Source: JAJPXC01 sp964562375 (GTDB taxonomy: Bacteria; Bacteroidota; Bacteroidia; Bacteroidales; Muribaculaceae). From it: a stretch of 63,492 bases of DNA. A program made the translations under genes and the position numbers. Below are positions 19,575-28,541 of this stretch, in pieces. Under the pieces are notes generated by a model. It was given only the letters and a program-made list of their open reading frames with translations, had not been told where the DNA came from and ran no database searches. The stretch is taken from NCBI GenBank assembly GCA_964562375.1, contig CAZLSW010000009.1, positions 1 through 63,492 of the forward strand, in the 5' to 3' direction. Within the stretch, counting starts at the first letter, position 1. Every line of letters begins with the position of its first letter.

Positions 19575-22500
19575 CCGTTACTGAGCAATTCCAGGATTTC
19601 GGCCGGGGTAAGCTGGGCGTTGACGTCGGCACCCTCGAGCAAGGCGTCGGCCAGATTACGCTTAGTGGCGTGCAGGCGCTTGATTTTCTCTTCCACTGTT
19701 CCAGCCGCAATGAGATGATATACAGTCACCTTGCGCTTCTGCCCGATGCGGTAGGCGCGATCGGTGGCCTGTTGCTCTATCGCGGGGTTCCACCAAGGGT
19801 CGAGATGCACGACGTAATTGGCGCCGGTGAGGTTGAGTCCCAAGCCCCCGGCCTTTAGGCTCACCAGAAACACCGGAGTGTCACCATGCTGGAAGTTGTC
19901 CACGATTTTTTGGCGCTGACGTTGTGGCGTCGACCCGTCAAGGTAGATATACTGGATACCGGCTCGGTCATAGGCTTCCTTTACCAGACTCAAGAATGAA
20001 GTGAATTGACTGAACACCAACATCTTATTTCCACCATCCACGATTGAGGACGTGAGGTCGAGCAAAGCGTTGATTTTTGAAGGCTCATACTTTACTGAGT
20101 CGGCCACCAGTCGAGTGTCGCAAGCCGCCAATCTCAGTCTGGTAAGCTCGGCCAAAGTGTTGACATCCACCCGGTCGATATCCTTCAAGGCTTCCTGAGC
20201 GTTGCGGCGCAGCGACTCGTACACGCCCATCTCCTGCGCCGACATTTCCACCGAAATGGTAATTTCCTCTTTGTCAGGAAGCTCGTCGACCACCTCTTCC
20301 TTGGTGCGCCTAAGCAAGAACGGGGCAATCAAGCGGTTCAATTGGCGTTGGCGCTCCTTGTCGTGATTAACCTGGATTGGTATGATGAATTTTTTGTTGA
20401 ATTGCTCATAGGACCCCAGCAACCCTGGATTGATGAAACGCATCAGGTTCCATAGCTCGCTCAGGGAATTTTGCACGGGAGTACCTGTAAGGATCATACG
20501 GTTGGTGGCGTCGATTTTCATGGCCACCTGAGAGGTTTTGGTCGTGCGATTCTTGATCACATGAGCTTCATCGAGGATAGCGGTGGTCCATTTGCGCGAG
20601 GTAATCATCTCACCTGCCGATGGCAGCAAACCGTAAGTAGTAAGAATCACTTGGTATGGCTTGGCGTTGTCGATCACCCCTTGACGATCGGCAGACAAGT
20701 TGAGAGGTATCGCTTCCAAGGCAGGAGCGAATCTTGCGATCTCGCGCTCCCAGTTGGTGAGTACCGATGCAGGAGCGACCACCAGTGAGGGACCCTCAGC
20801 GGCGGTTGTAAGCATATAACTGATAGCTTGTACCGTTTTACCCAAGCCCATATCATCGGCCAAGCAAGCACCGGCGCCCCATTCCGTCAGGCGTTTCAAC
20901 CAAGTGTACCCGTCCACTTGATAGTCGCGCAGCCGCGCTTTAAGTTGCTTAGGCACTGTATACTCGGTCCTTGAGGCATTGGCGATGCGATTACGCAAGT
21001 CGGTGAGAGCCTTGTCGGCCTCAATGTAGATGCCGTCGCCTAAATTTAGGTCGAGAGAGGCCGCGGCCATGGGTGAAATCCCCACATGGTTGTGCTCCTT
21101 GGATGACAATCCTTCCAAACGTGAAAGTTGGCGGCGTAACGAGGCCGACAGTTTCAGGAATTTGTCGGGGCCAAGCTGGAGGAAACGTCCATGGGCTTGC
21201 CCAACCAGCTCCAGCAATTTTGACGCACTGAGAACGGTACTCTCATCGATTTTTACTTCACCCTCGAGTTCAAACCACCCGCCCTGTTGGGATAAGGAGA
21301 TGTTCCATTTTCCACTCTCCGGGGTAGAGAGAATTGAGAAACTTTTTCCTTCGGGCCACTCAACGGTATAAGTTTCACCCTTGTCGTGTACCCAATCCAC
21401 AAGGTCGATCATTTGCTCCAGGCCCAGGCTGAGTTTTTGACCAGCGATAGGGGTCTCCTTCAGAATTTTTTGCAGGTAGTCGGCGAGCTGCTCGAAGACT
21501 TCCACCTCAGCGTCAAGATTTCTTGTCACCTCCAGTGCGCGGGAATCACTATCGATAGTATTATAGGAGTAAGCACCCGCTCCTGGGACAAACCTGTCGG
21601 AGGCAATGTCACAGGGTTTACACATGGGATACACCATATACCCGCCCGCAGTGGGAGTAACACGCAAAGACAACTTGGCCTCACCCTTGACTCGAGTCAC
21701 TTTCACTGCCGTGTCCATGCCCTCAATTCCCATATTGAGGTCACGAGCCGCCTGAGTGACGACAGTCATGATCTTGGCGGCCTGGCTCAATGGATAACGT
21801 TCAATCATCCCGAGCATTTCCAGGAACTTTCGCTGCGAGTCGGAAGGGTTGATGAATTGGATTATCCCTTGTTTTTTGTCTTCGCGGTAATATATAGGCG
21901 AGGTATAACCCTTTTTACTCATTCCCTGGATGGAAGGTTGTAGGGTAAACGTATCAGTGTTCTTGTCCTTTACCAACCGTAAGGTCAAAGGCAATTCCTC
22001 TACTGTGACCGGGGTGAGAAAGCTGAAGTTGTGGTCGGTGTAGTATAAGTTGTCGAGGCCTACCATCAGTGGCAAATCTTCGGCAAAGTGGCTTGAATAG
22101 TATCCATAAGCATGAGAAGCCAAAGACGCGGCGTTTTGAGGAGCCGCAGCTATGTAATCTTGCGCTCGGCCAGAGCCCGGTGAAAGGGGGCGTGGCTTCC
22201 CCCATCGCCCACTTTTGAGCCAAGTTTGTAATGCCAGTGAGAGGGTATTGCCTGTGATGACAAACAACACGCGGTCGACGGGCGTGTTGGTTACTCCCGG
22301 AGCGACGCCTTGTTTGGGGATGCATTGCTCGCGTATTGCGTCGAGCACGTCCTCCCACGGCTCGCGCTTAACCACGGCACCCATGAGCGATGGGCCGAAT
22401 ATGGCAGTGAGGTTTTCTATCCGGTGGGGGTCAATATCGACAAGCGGGGCCACCTCGTTCAGCATTATTCCCAATCCAGGCAGATTAGGAAGCGTGGCCT

Positions 22501-23530
22501 TCTTATCGCTGAAATGTCGAAACGCTATGAATCGGATCAGGGTCTGAATAGGAGTGCCATCCGAGCGGTCCAGATAATACATCTCAGCCCTGGAGATGAC
22601 ACGCTGCACTTTAGCGTGTATATCAAAAAAATGACCAAGGGGGTCGTCATAACCAAAAGCTTTCATAAGCTTATCGGCGAATTTCTTCACATCTTCCTTG
22701 GAGGTATCTTGGCTTTTAACCAATGCCATTCCTTGGAAATAAGCCAGCATGCGATGAGGATATACACCTTTTACCTTCAACTCCTTCGATTTCTTGCGCA
22801 ATGCGCGGCTGAAAAGGGTGCTGGCCAAGTCATAGTTGCTTTCACGCAACGCCAAGAGGCCCAGAAGGGTGTCGCCCGCGTAAGTTTTTTCCTGCACTTT
22901 CTCGGCAATATTACCGTTGAACAGGTAATCGTACAAGGCTAACAAATCGGTTCCTGACATCGAATCGGCAAATAACTCCCAGTCATTACCATGGGTTCTT
23001 ACCAAATATTCAAGATTCCTCCCAAACACATGATCCCATAAGCTCTCGGCAGTAGGTTGATCTACCTTGTTAATTATCCGGCCAATGTACTCGCCGTTAA
23101 CATCCAGGATTCCATAGGCGATAAGCTTGTCACATATCTCCTTGGGCAAATCTCCCTCGGGCACCTTGTCGTTGTAAATTTGGAGAGCGAGCTTGGCCTC
23201 CGGCCCCAAATCTTTGGGTTCATTGAGGCGCCTAGGTCCCAACTCGAGGTACTCAGGGTGATTCTCCAGCGTCCAAAACAACAAAGGATAAATCAAACTC
23301 TTATTCCCCAACTTGTGACAAATCTCGTACGACTGGTCATAAGTGTAATCCTTCACCACCTTACGGTCGTAATACATAGATTGTAATACTCGGGAAATTT
23401 TATAGGAGTTCATATCCAAATCTTCAGCTAATGCCTGAAGATACGCGTAATCGTTTTGCGCTTTTGGATAAGCGACAAGCAGAACGACGATTTTTGTCTC
23501 GTTGTTGGTAAATCCGGGGAATGAGTTCAT
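19571..23530 (-). CDS. SNF2-family DNA-dependent ATPase/helicase
   Basis: 1319-residue cytoplasmic Swi2/Snf2 ATPase. The first 850 or so residues are a lineage-specific, poorly recognised region. The SNF2 core runs from about 870: LADDMGLGKTVQAISYM (motif I), DEAH (II), LTGTPVQNSLSELWNLM (III), LLRRTKEEV, then the C lobe with LVFSQFTSFL, LKAGGLGLNLTGANYVV (V) and QATDRAYRIGQKRKV (VI). Family members remodel protein-DNA complexes; bacterial ones (RapA and relatives) often act on RNA polymerase or in repair. The role here is unknown. A TAATTTTG box lies only five bases before the ATG, but no -33 element is seen at the right distance. It stands alone between convergent lepA and the divergent C10 protease. 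Confidence 0.92.
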   Translation of the reverse strand: MNSFPGFTNNETKIVVLLVAYPKAQNDYAYLQALAEDLDMNSYKISRVLQSMYYDRKVVKDYTYDQSYEICHKLGNKSLIYPLLFWTLENHPEYLELGPRRLNEPKDLGPEAKLALQIYNDKVPEGDLPKEICDKLIAYGILDVNGEYIGRIINKVDQPTAESLWDHVFGRNLEYLVRTHGNDWELFADSMSGTDLLALYDYLFNGNIAEKVQEKTYAGDTLLGLLALRESNYDLASTLFSRALRKKSKELKVKGVYPHRMLAYFQGMALVKSQDTSKEDVKKFADKLMKAFGYDDPLGHFFDIHAKVQRVISRAEMYYLDRSDGTPIQTLIRFIAFRHFSDKKATLPNLPGLGIMLNEVAPLVDIDPHRIENLTAIFGPSLMGAVVKREPWEDVLDAIREQCIPKQGVAPGVTNTPVDRVLFVITGNTLSLALQTWLKSGRWGKPRPLSPGSGRAQDYIAAAPQNAASLASHAYGYYSSHFAEDLPLMVGLDNLYYTDHNFSFLTPVTVEELPLTLRLVKDKNTDTFTLQPSIQGMSKKGYTSPIYYREDKKQGIIQFINPSDSQRKFLEMLGMIERYPLSQAAKIMTVVTQAARDLNMGIEGMDTAVKVTRVKGEAKLSLRVTPTAGGYMVYPMCKPCDIASDRFVPGAGAYSYNTIDSDSRALEVTRNLDAEVEVFEQLADYLQKILKETPIAGQKLSLGLEQMIDLVDWVHDKGETYTVEWPEGKSFSILSTPESGKWNISLSQQGGWFELEGEVKIDESTVLSASKLLELVGQAHGRFLQLGPDKFLKLSASLRRQLSRLEGLSSKEHNHVGISPMAAASLDLNLGDGIYIEADKALTDLRNRIANASRTEYTVPKQLKARLRDYQVDGYTWLKRLTEWGAGACLADDMGLGKTVQAISYMLTTAAEGPSLVVAPASVLTNWEREIARFAPALEAIPLNLSADRQGVIDNAKPYQVILTTYGLLPSAGEMITSRKWTTAILDEAHVIKNRTTKTSQVAMKIDATNRMILTGTPVQNSLSELWNLMRFINPGLLGSYEQFNKKFIIPIQVNHDKERQRQLNRLIAPFLLRRTKEEVVDELPDKEEITISVEMSAQEMGVYESLRRNAQEALKDIDRVDVNTLAELTRLRLAACDTRLVADSVKYEPSKINALLDLTSSIVDGGNKMLVFSQFTSFLSLVKEAYDRAGIQYIYLDGSTPQRQRQKIVDNFQHGDTPVFLVSLKAGGLGLNLTGANYVVHLDPWWNPAIEQQATDRAYRIGQKRKVTVYHLIAAGTVEEKIKRLHATKRNLADALLEGADVNAQLTPAEILELLSNG

Positions 23531-23606
23531 GTGACAAAATTACTGCAATAATTTTAATCCACGTAATTTTTTCAATATAGATATGCCAATTATTCCAATA
23601 AATATT

Positions 23607-23614
23607 TACCTTTG
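23607..23614 (+). promoter_or_regulatory. C10 protease promoter, -7 box
   Basis: TACCTTTG matches the -7 consensus, 21 bases before the ATG at 23636. No convincing TTG sits 20 bases upstream. Confidence 0.5.
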
Positions 23615-23635
23615 CCATGATAAAAAACACCAATC

Positions 23636-25597
23636 ATGAAATCGATAATCACATTATGCCTGCTGGCCACGACCGCTATCAGCGTCGTCGGGGCGACCCT
23701 TTCACCTGATGAATCTCTTCAGCGCGCCCGCCTGTCGACGAGCCAAGCGGCAAAAGCAAAACTGCAGTCAACCACAGGGATGAGGCTTTCACGCACGTTT
23801 ACTGCCGAGGGTCTCCCTACGCTCTACGCTTTCTGCGACGGCCGATCCACGTTGCTTCTGTCGGCTGACGACTGCGCGGCCCCGGTGCTTGGATATGTTG
23901 ACGGCACTGCCGATATCGACGCTCTCCCTGCCAACATGAGCAAGTGGGTCGACGAATATTCCCGTCAAATCGCATGGGCACGCGCCCACAACATACCGGC
24001 TTTCACCTCCTTCGAGCGGCCCGAGCGTGACCCTATTTCTCCCCTTCTGGCCTCGCAATGGAGCCAGAAAGACCCTTACAATCGTCTATGCCCCATAGAC
24101 TATGACGGAAATCGCTCGGTGACGGGTTGCGTGGCTACGGCCATGGCCCAGGTAATGCGCTATTACCAATGGCCCGCCCAGGCCCAAGGCTCGGTGCAAT
24201 ACCAGTGGCAACGCTGGGACGGCTCCACTGTTGACCTCTCGCTCGACCTGTCCTCCATCACTTTTGATTGGGACAATATGCTCGACCAATATCAAGAAGA
24301 CGCATTTAACGACGCCCACGCCAACGCTGTGGCGCAATTGATGCAAGCGTGCGGTTACGCCGTGGAGATGTCCTACTCTTCGCAATCGTCGGGAACAATG
24401 AGCGGGGCGGTACCAGTAGCTATGGTGAAGAATTTCGATTATGCCACATCCACCCAGCTCGAGATTCGCGACCTTTACACGCTCCAGCAATGGGAGGAGA
24501 TAATCTATGACAATCTTAAGGAGGCGGGTCCAGTGCTTTACAGCGGCATCACCACCTATTGGGAAGGTCACGAATTCGTTTGCGACGGCTACGACTCCGA
24601 TGGATTTTTCCACATCAACTGGGGATGGAACGGACTGTGTGACGGCTACTTCCTGCTCGACGCGCTTACCCCCGAGGTAATGGGCACGGGAGGCTCCGAA
24701 AGCGGTGAGGGATTCATTTACCTTCAAGACGCCGTAATCGGCCTTGTTCCTTCCAACACACCAAATACCGTGACCGCCGACCCCTACCTCTACATATCCG
24801 CCCCATTGAACGCCTGGATTGACGAGGACGATCAGCGTATATTCATCCTCGCCAATGATATTAATGCGGCAGGCAACCGCAACGTAGCCTATGATATCGC
24901 TTTCAGGCTCACCAACGAGGAAGGCTTCAACCAAGTCTATACAGTGGAAACCAATTTTGAATTGCCGGTAGGATATTACGTATACGACGTAGGCATGTAC
25001 TTCACCATGGTCCCTTCGGGTTCCTATCATTTGACCCCGGTTTACCGACTTTCAGGCGATACCGAGTGGCTCGACATCCGGCGCCCAATCAATAGCGACC
25101 CCGACATCCTCTTGGATTATGACGGCGAGCAGCTTGCCCTACATGTGGGCGAATTGACATATGGGGAGTTGCAAGTACCCCCGCTGTCGGTAGGCGCTAC
25201 CGCTGAGGTTTCCCTCACTGCCACAAGCACTTATCGCGTCGACCAAGAATGCCCGCTAGCCCTATTGCTGGCATCGGGGGAGGACGGAAGTCACACCACT
25301 TGGGTGCAGACCCTGTTTGAAATAATCAACATACCGGCTGGCGGCTCGGGCACATGGAAATGGCAGCTGGAGATCCCCGAGACTCTCGAGCCGGGCGAAT
25401 ATTCGCTGTGGCTTTATGAGCCTACGGGTTCCCCCTTCTATGGTGCCGACGTCACAATCACTGAAGGTGCCGGGGTGAATTCCGTGGCCTCCGACAACGA
25501 CGCCTCAACCCCACAGTTCTACAACCTCAGTGGAAGGCCTGTGGCTCCGGGCACTCGTGGCCTCCTCATCTCGCGAGGCAAGAAAGTGCTTAAATGA
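23636..25597 (+). CDS. Secreted C10-family cysteine protease (streptopain-like)
   Basis: 653-residue exported protease related to streptopain and Bacteroidales C10 enzymes. Signal peptide at 1-20 (IITLCLLATTAISVVG), then a propeptide with the inhibitory Spi-like region. The catalytic Cys is at 165 in VTGCVATAMAQVMRYY and His at 326 in GFFHINWGWNGLCDGYF. A beta-sandwich C-terminal half follows. The last 30 residues (FYNLSGRPVAPGTRG then a basic end) match a short sorting-like motif shared with other secreted proteins in this window. It has its own -7 box. Its stop overlaps the crcB start (ATGA), an unexpected coupling with a fluoride channel. Likely role: extracellular or surface proteolysis. 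Confidence 0.92.
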   Translation: MKSIITLCLLATTAISVVGATLSPDESLQRARLSTSQAAKAKLQSTTGMRLSRTFTAEGLPTLYAFCDGRSTLLLSADDCAAPVLGYVDGTADIDALPANMSKWVDEYSRQIAWARAHNIPAFTSFERPERDPISPLLASQWSQKDPYNRLCPIDYDGNRSVTGCVATAMAQVMRYYQWPAQAQGSVQYQWQRWDGSTVDLSLDLSSITFDWDNMLDQYQEDAFNDAHANAVAQLMQACGYAVEMSYSSQSSGTMSGAVPVAMVKNFDYATSTQLEIRDLYTLQQWEEIIYDNLKEAGPVLYSGITTYWEGHEFVCDGYDSDGFFHINWGWNGLCDGYFLLDALTPEVMGTGGSESGEGFIYLQDAVIGLVPSNTPNTVTADPYLYISAPLNAWIDEDDQRIFILANDINAAGNRNVAYDIAFRLTNEEGFNQVYTVETNFELPVGYYVYDVGMYFTMVPSGSYHLTPVYRLSGDTEWLDIRRPINSDPDILLDYDGEQLALHVGELTYGELQVPPLSVGATAEVSLTATSTYRVDQECPLALLLASGEDGSHTTWVQTLFEIINIPAGGSGTWKWQLEIPETLEPGEYSLWLYEPTGSPFYGADVTITEGAGVNSVASDNDASTPQFYNLSGRPVAPGTRGLLISRGKKVLK

Positions 25598-25962
25598 AGG
25601 CTCTGCTCTACATAGCCCTCGGAGGCGCCTTGGGATCGGTGCTACGTTACCTCCTGACCAAGGCGGTTCAAGGACATTGGCCAGGAGCATTCCCTTGGGG
25701 TACCATGACGGTCAACCTCCTGGGATGCCTCCTGATCGGTGTGCTATATGGACTTTTCGAGAAGCATCAGGTGCTTTCGCCGGAGATGCGGTTGCTGCTC
25801 ACCGTGGGCATCTGCGGCGGATTTACCACCTTTTCCACATTTATGAACGAAAGCCTGTCGCTGATGCGCGGGGGAGAATTGATGATGAGTGCCGTCTACA
25901 TCGGGGCCAGCGTCGTCCTTGGCTTATGCGCCGTTTACGCCGGCCAAGCCGTGACCCGCTAA
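25594..25962 (+). CDS. crcB: Fluoride-specific ion channel CrcB/Fluc
   Basis: Inner-membrane channel that exports toxic fluoride as an antiparallel dimer. 122 residues with four predicted helices. Family signatures: GGALGSVLRYLLT, TVNLLGCLLIG and GICGGFTTFSTFMNE (the Phe-rich pore). The start ATG overlaps the upstream protease stop by four bases, so expression depends on that gene unless an internal promoter exists. No fluoride riboswitch is visible. It is followed 90 bases later by a strong terminator. Confidence 0.95.
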   Translation: MKALLYIALGGALGSVLRYLLTKAVQGHWPGAFPWGTMTVNLLGCLLIGVLYGLFEKHQVLSPEMRLLLTVGICGGFTTFSTFMNESLSLMRGGELMMSAVYIGASVVLGLCAVYAGQAVTR

Positions 25963-26051
25963 CCGAGCCGTAACCGTTTTAGCGCGGTAGCTTATTTTTG
26001 TGTGAAGAGCTGACTATTTAAGCAAGTAATTTGCAAAGTTTTTGAGTGTGG

Positions 26052-26082
26052 AAAGGCTCCCCGCGGCGCGGGGAGCCTTTTT
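26052..26082 (+). terminator. Strong Rho-independent terminator after crcB
   Basis: AAAGGCTCCCCGC pairs perfectly with GCGGGGAGCCTTT around a 3-base loop (GGC), followed by further Ts. It ends the protease-crcB transcript. A second perfect hairpin (GGGCACC/GGTGCCC, 26090-26108) follows and may end the minus-strand block that stops at 26128. Confidence 0.9.
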
Positions 26083-26127
26083 CACAAGAGGGCACCGTGG
26101 TGGTGCCCTTACATTTTATGTAGGGTG

Positions 26128-28527
26128 TTATCGGATGTAGATCTTGTGGCCAGGGGTAAGATAAAGACCAGCAGGCAGGGAGGGATGAATAGAAACGGTG
26201 CCTACAGGACGTCCTTGAAGGTCGTAGAGGGGAGCATTGGGGTCAATCGCCTGGAGATCGTCAACCGGGGTGATGATGCCATTGACATGGGTGCCCGATT
26301 CGATGGCGCCGATGGTGGATGTGCCATCCGAGCGTCGCGCGCTATCGTTTTGGTCCACGTCAACGGTGCCGGTCGTTACTAGGTCAAGGTCGACATCGAT
26401 ATTCAAAACCGATTCAAAGAGGCGGTCATAAGGCACGCGAGCGATATCCTCCGTGCCGAACATCGTGGATTTCACATATACCGTGGGAACAGTCCCGCCA
26501 AAATCGTCTACGATAAACGTGGGATCGGCTGTAGTTCCCGAGTATTCAACCATCGAGCAAAGGCGCTCCAAGGCATTCTGGGAGGAATCGGCATGGATGT
26601 CGGATAGCAGTTGTTTCACAGCCGTGCTACCCGAGGCCGACCAGCAGTTATAGCCACCCAAATAGGCGGCGTCGCTGTACAAGTCGCAGGCTCCTGAAAG
26701 CACGTTGGAGATGTTACCTGCAACGAGGTTATTGTTGAGATAAAGTTTGCCGGAGAGGTTGTAGATGGCAGCTCCGCAATAATCGTCGGGAGCGGTGTCG
26801 CCGCAAGCCTCACGGTTGTTGATAATGGTGTTGTTGGCAATAGCTATCGGGGAGTCGCTCTTGACGTTGATAAACAGAGCCGAGCCACCCTTGAGCTGGT
26901 TGACGGCCCCCGAGGTGGAGTAAACGGTGTTGTTGGCGAACGTGTTGTTGGCCACACACGTCTGGGAGTCGTAGGCCGAGGATGTGAGCATCAGCGTAGC
27001 GGCATAGATGGCCTCATTGGAGTCGAAGGTGTTGCCTATTACATGAGCCCAGGAGTAACCCGCGATGTAACCGGCCGAGCCTTGACGGGCATAGTTTAGC
27101 GTGAAACGGCAATGGGTAAACGCATAGCGCCACCATAGCGAGGTCTTGGTATAATCGGTGTAGAACGCGCCACCGTTATTATCGGCATGGTTGGCGGTAA
27201 AAGTACACTCATCACAAAGTAGTTGCTGGGCCGAGTAGGCACCGGCGCCGTTCTTCTTGGCATAGCAGTTGGAGATGTTCACATGGTCGAGTATCAACCT
27301 TGCTCCGTCGCAACAGATGCCACCGCCGTTGCCCGTGGTAGATCCGTCGGTGACGTTGAAATCGCTCAACTCCAAGAAGGTCTTGGCGGGAGCGTAGAAA
27401 CAGCGGTTTTCCCCGTTGCCCGAGATAGTTGTCTCGCCCACTACATTGGTAAAGTTTTTGGTATAGCCGCCTTGGATGGTAAGGGATTTGTCGAGCGTCA
27501 CACCCTTATCCGACAGCATGCCCTCCGTAACGTAGACGTAGCCACCGGGAGCCGCGTTGTCGATAGCCGTTTGAAGGCTATTGTAGGGGAGATGCAGCGA
27601 GCCGTCGCCACCGTCACTTGCCGAGGGATCAACGTAACTCTCATAGTTGCCGGCGGGCTTGTTGTAAGTGAGGTTGGTGATCAAGGCGAAGTGGTCGGAG
27701 GGGGTCACAGAGCGTCCAAATGTCTCGTTGATGTGGTTGTAGGTGTTTACATCAAATCCGCGCACCCATATAAAGTCGATACGCGTGGAGCTAAGGTTGT
27801 CAGGATCCCATTTGTTGAGTGTACCGTCGTCAGCCCAGTCAAAAGGTGTGGCCGAGGCATAGCGGCAATCCTGCATATATGATTCAAACAGGTTGTAGAA
27901 AGGCTTGCGCAACTCAGCCGAGTTGTGGTCGCCGCAGAGGATGGCGGGAAACTCACCGGCGATTTCGCGCACCTTGTTGAAGTTGATCAGCGCCTGCTCA
28001 TTGCGGGCGTCAGAGCCAAGGTGGTCGAGGTGGGTGATGAAAAAGAAGAAAATCTCGCCGGTGGATTTCACCTTGAGTTTGGCCCAATGGGTCGTGCGGT
28101 CTTGGTTGGAGCAATCCCAAGAGTGACCCGAGGCGTTGATGTCGAGATTGAGATGATAGACACCTTGGTCAAGGAGCTCGAACATTGAGGTGCGGAACAG
28201 GATGGGATGGATGAATTGGTCGCGCAGGGCTTTGTCAGAGGAGAGGCCGCACACGCAGTAGGTATACTCGGCAAGCTGCTCCTGGAGATAGTCGGCCATC
28301 TCGCCGGCGTTACATTCGTTAAGGCCAATCACGTCGTAATTGAAGTCGCGGATGGTCTGCACCACATAAGGCTTGCGGGTGTCCCAGGCGTAATCGCCGG
28401 TGTCCTGGAGGGTGTTGTAGCGGATATTGTAGTGGCCGGCATTGAACGAGGCCGCCCAGCCCCCTACACAGGGAGCCAGGGCGGCGATTGCCAATGCCAT
28501 CCGCTTGATAAGCGTTGATGGTAGCAT
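26128..28527 (-). CDS. Secreted EEP-family hydrolase fused to parallel beta-helix
   Basis: 799 residues with a signal peptide (about 1-26, ALAIAALAPCVGGWAASF). Residues about 27-290 are an endonuclease/exonuclease/phosphatase domain: GHYNIRYNT, GLNECNAGE, FITHLDHLG, CGDHNSAELR, RIDFIWVRG and the C-terminal PSDHFAL, so the catalytic set looks complete. Residues about 300-730 are a right-handed beta-helix with repeated NNT and GGGICC-type turns, usual in polysaccharide-binding or polysaccharide-cleaving proteins. The end (LYDLQGRPVG then GLYL) is the shared sorting-like motif. The EEP substrate could be a nucleic acid, phospholipid or sugar phosphate; it cannot be told from sequence. Last gene of the leftward SusC/D block, 14 bases after the next beta-helix gene. 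Confidence 0.85.
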   Translation of the reverse strand: MLPSTLIKRMALAIAALAPCVGGWAASFNAGHYNIRYNTLQDTGDYAWDTRKPYVVQTIRDFNYDVIGLNECNAGEMADYLQEQLAEYTYCVCGLSSDKALRDQFIHPILFRTSMFELLDQGVYHLNLDINASGHSWDCSNQDRTTHWAKLKVKSTGEIFFFFITHLDHLGSDARNEQALINFNKVREIAGEFPAILCGDHNSAELRKPFYNLFESYMQDCRYASATPFDWADDGTLNKWDPDNLSSTRIDFIWVRGFDVNTYNHINETFGRSVTPSDHFALITNLTYNKPAGNYESYVDPSASDGGDGSLHLPYNSLQTAIDNAAPGGYVYVTEGMLSDKGVTLDKSLTIQGGYTKNFTNVVGETTISGNGENRCFYAPAKTFLELSDFNVTDGSTTGNGGGICCDGARLILDHVNISNCYAKKNGAGAYSAQQLLCDECTFTANHADNNGGAFYTDYTKTSLWWRYAFTHCRFTLNYARQGSAGYIAGYSWAHVIGNTFDSNEAIYAATLMLTSSAYDSQTCVANNTFANNTVYSTSGAVNQLKGGSALFINVKSDSPIAIANNTIINNREACGDTAPDDYCGAAIYNLSGKLYLNNNLVAGNISNVLSGACDLYSDAAYLGGYNCWSASGSTAVKQLLSDIHADSSQNALERLCSMVEYSGTTADPTFIVDDFGGTVPTVYVKSTMFGTEDIARVPYDRLFESVLNIDVDLDLVTTGTVDVDQNDSARRSDGTSTIGAIESGTHVNGIITPVDDLQAIDPNAPLYDLQGRPVGTVSIHPSLPAGLYLTPGHKIYIR

Positions 28528-28541
28528 AATTATGAAAAAGA

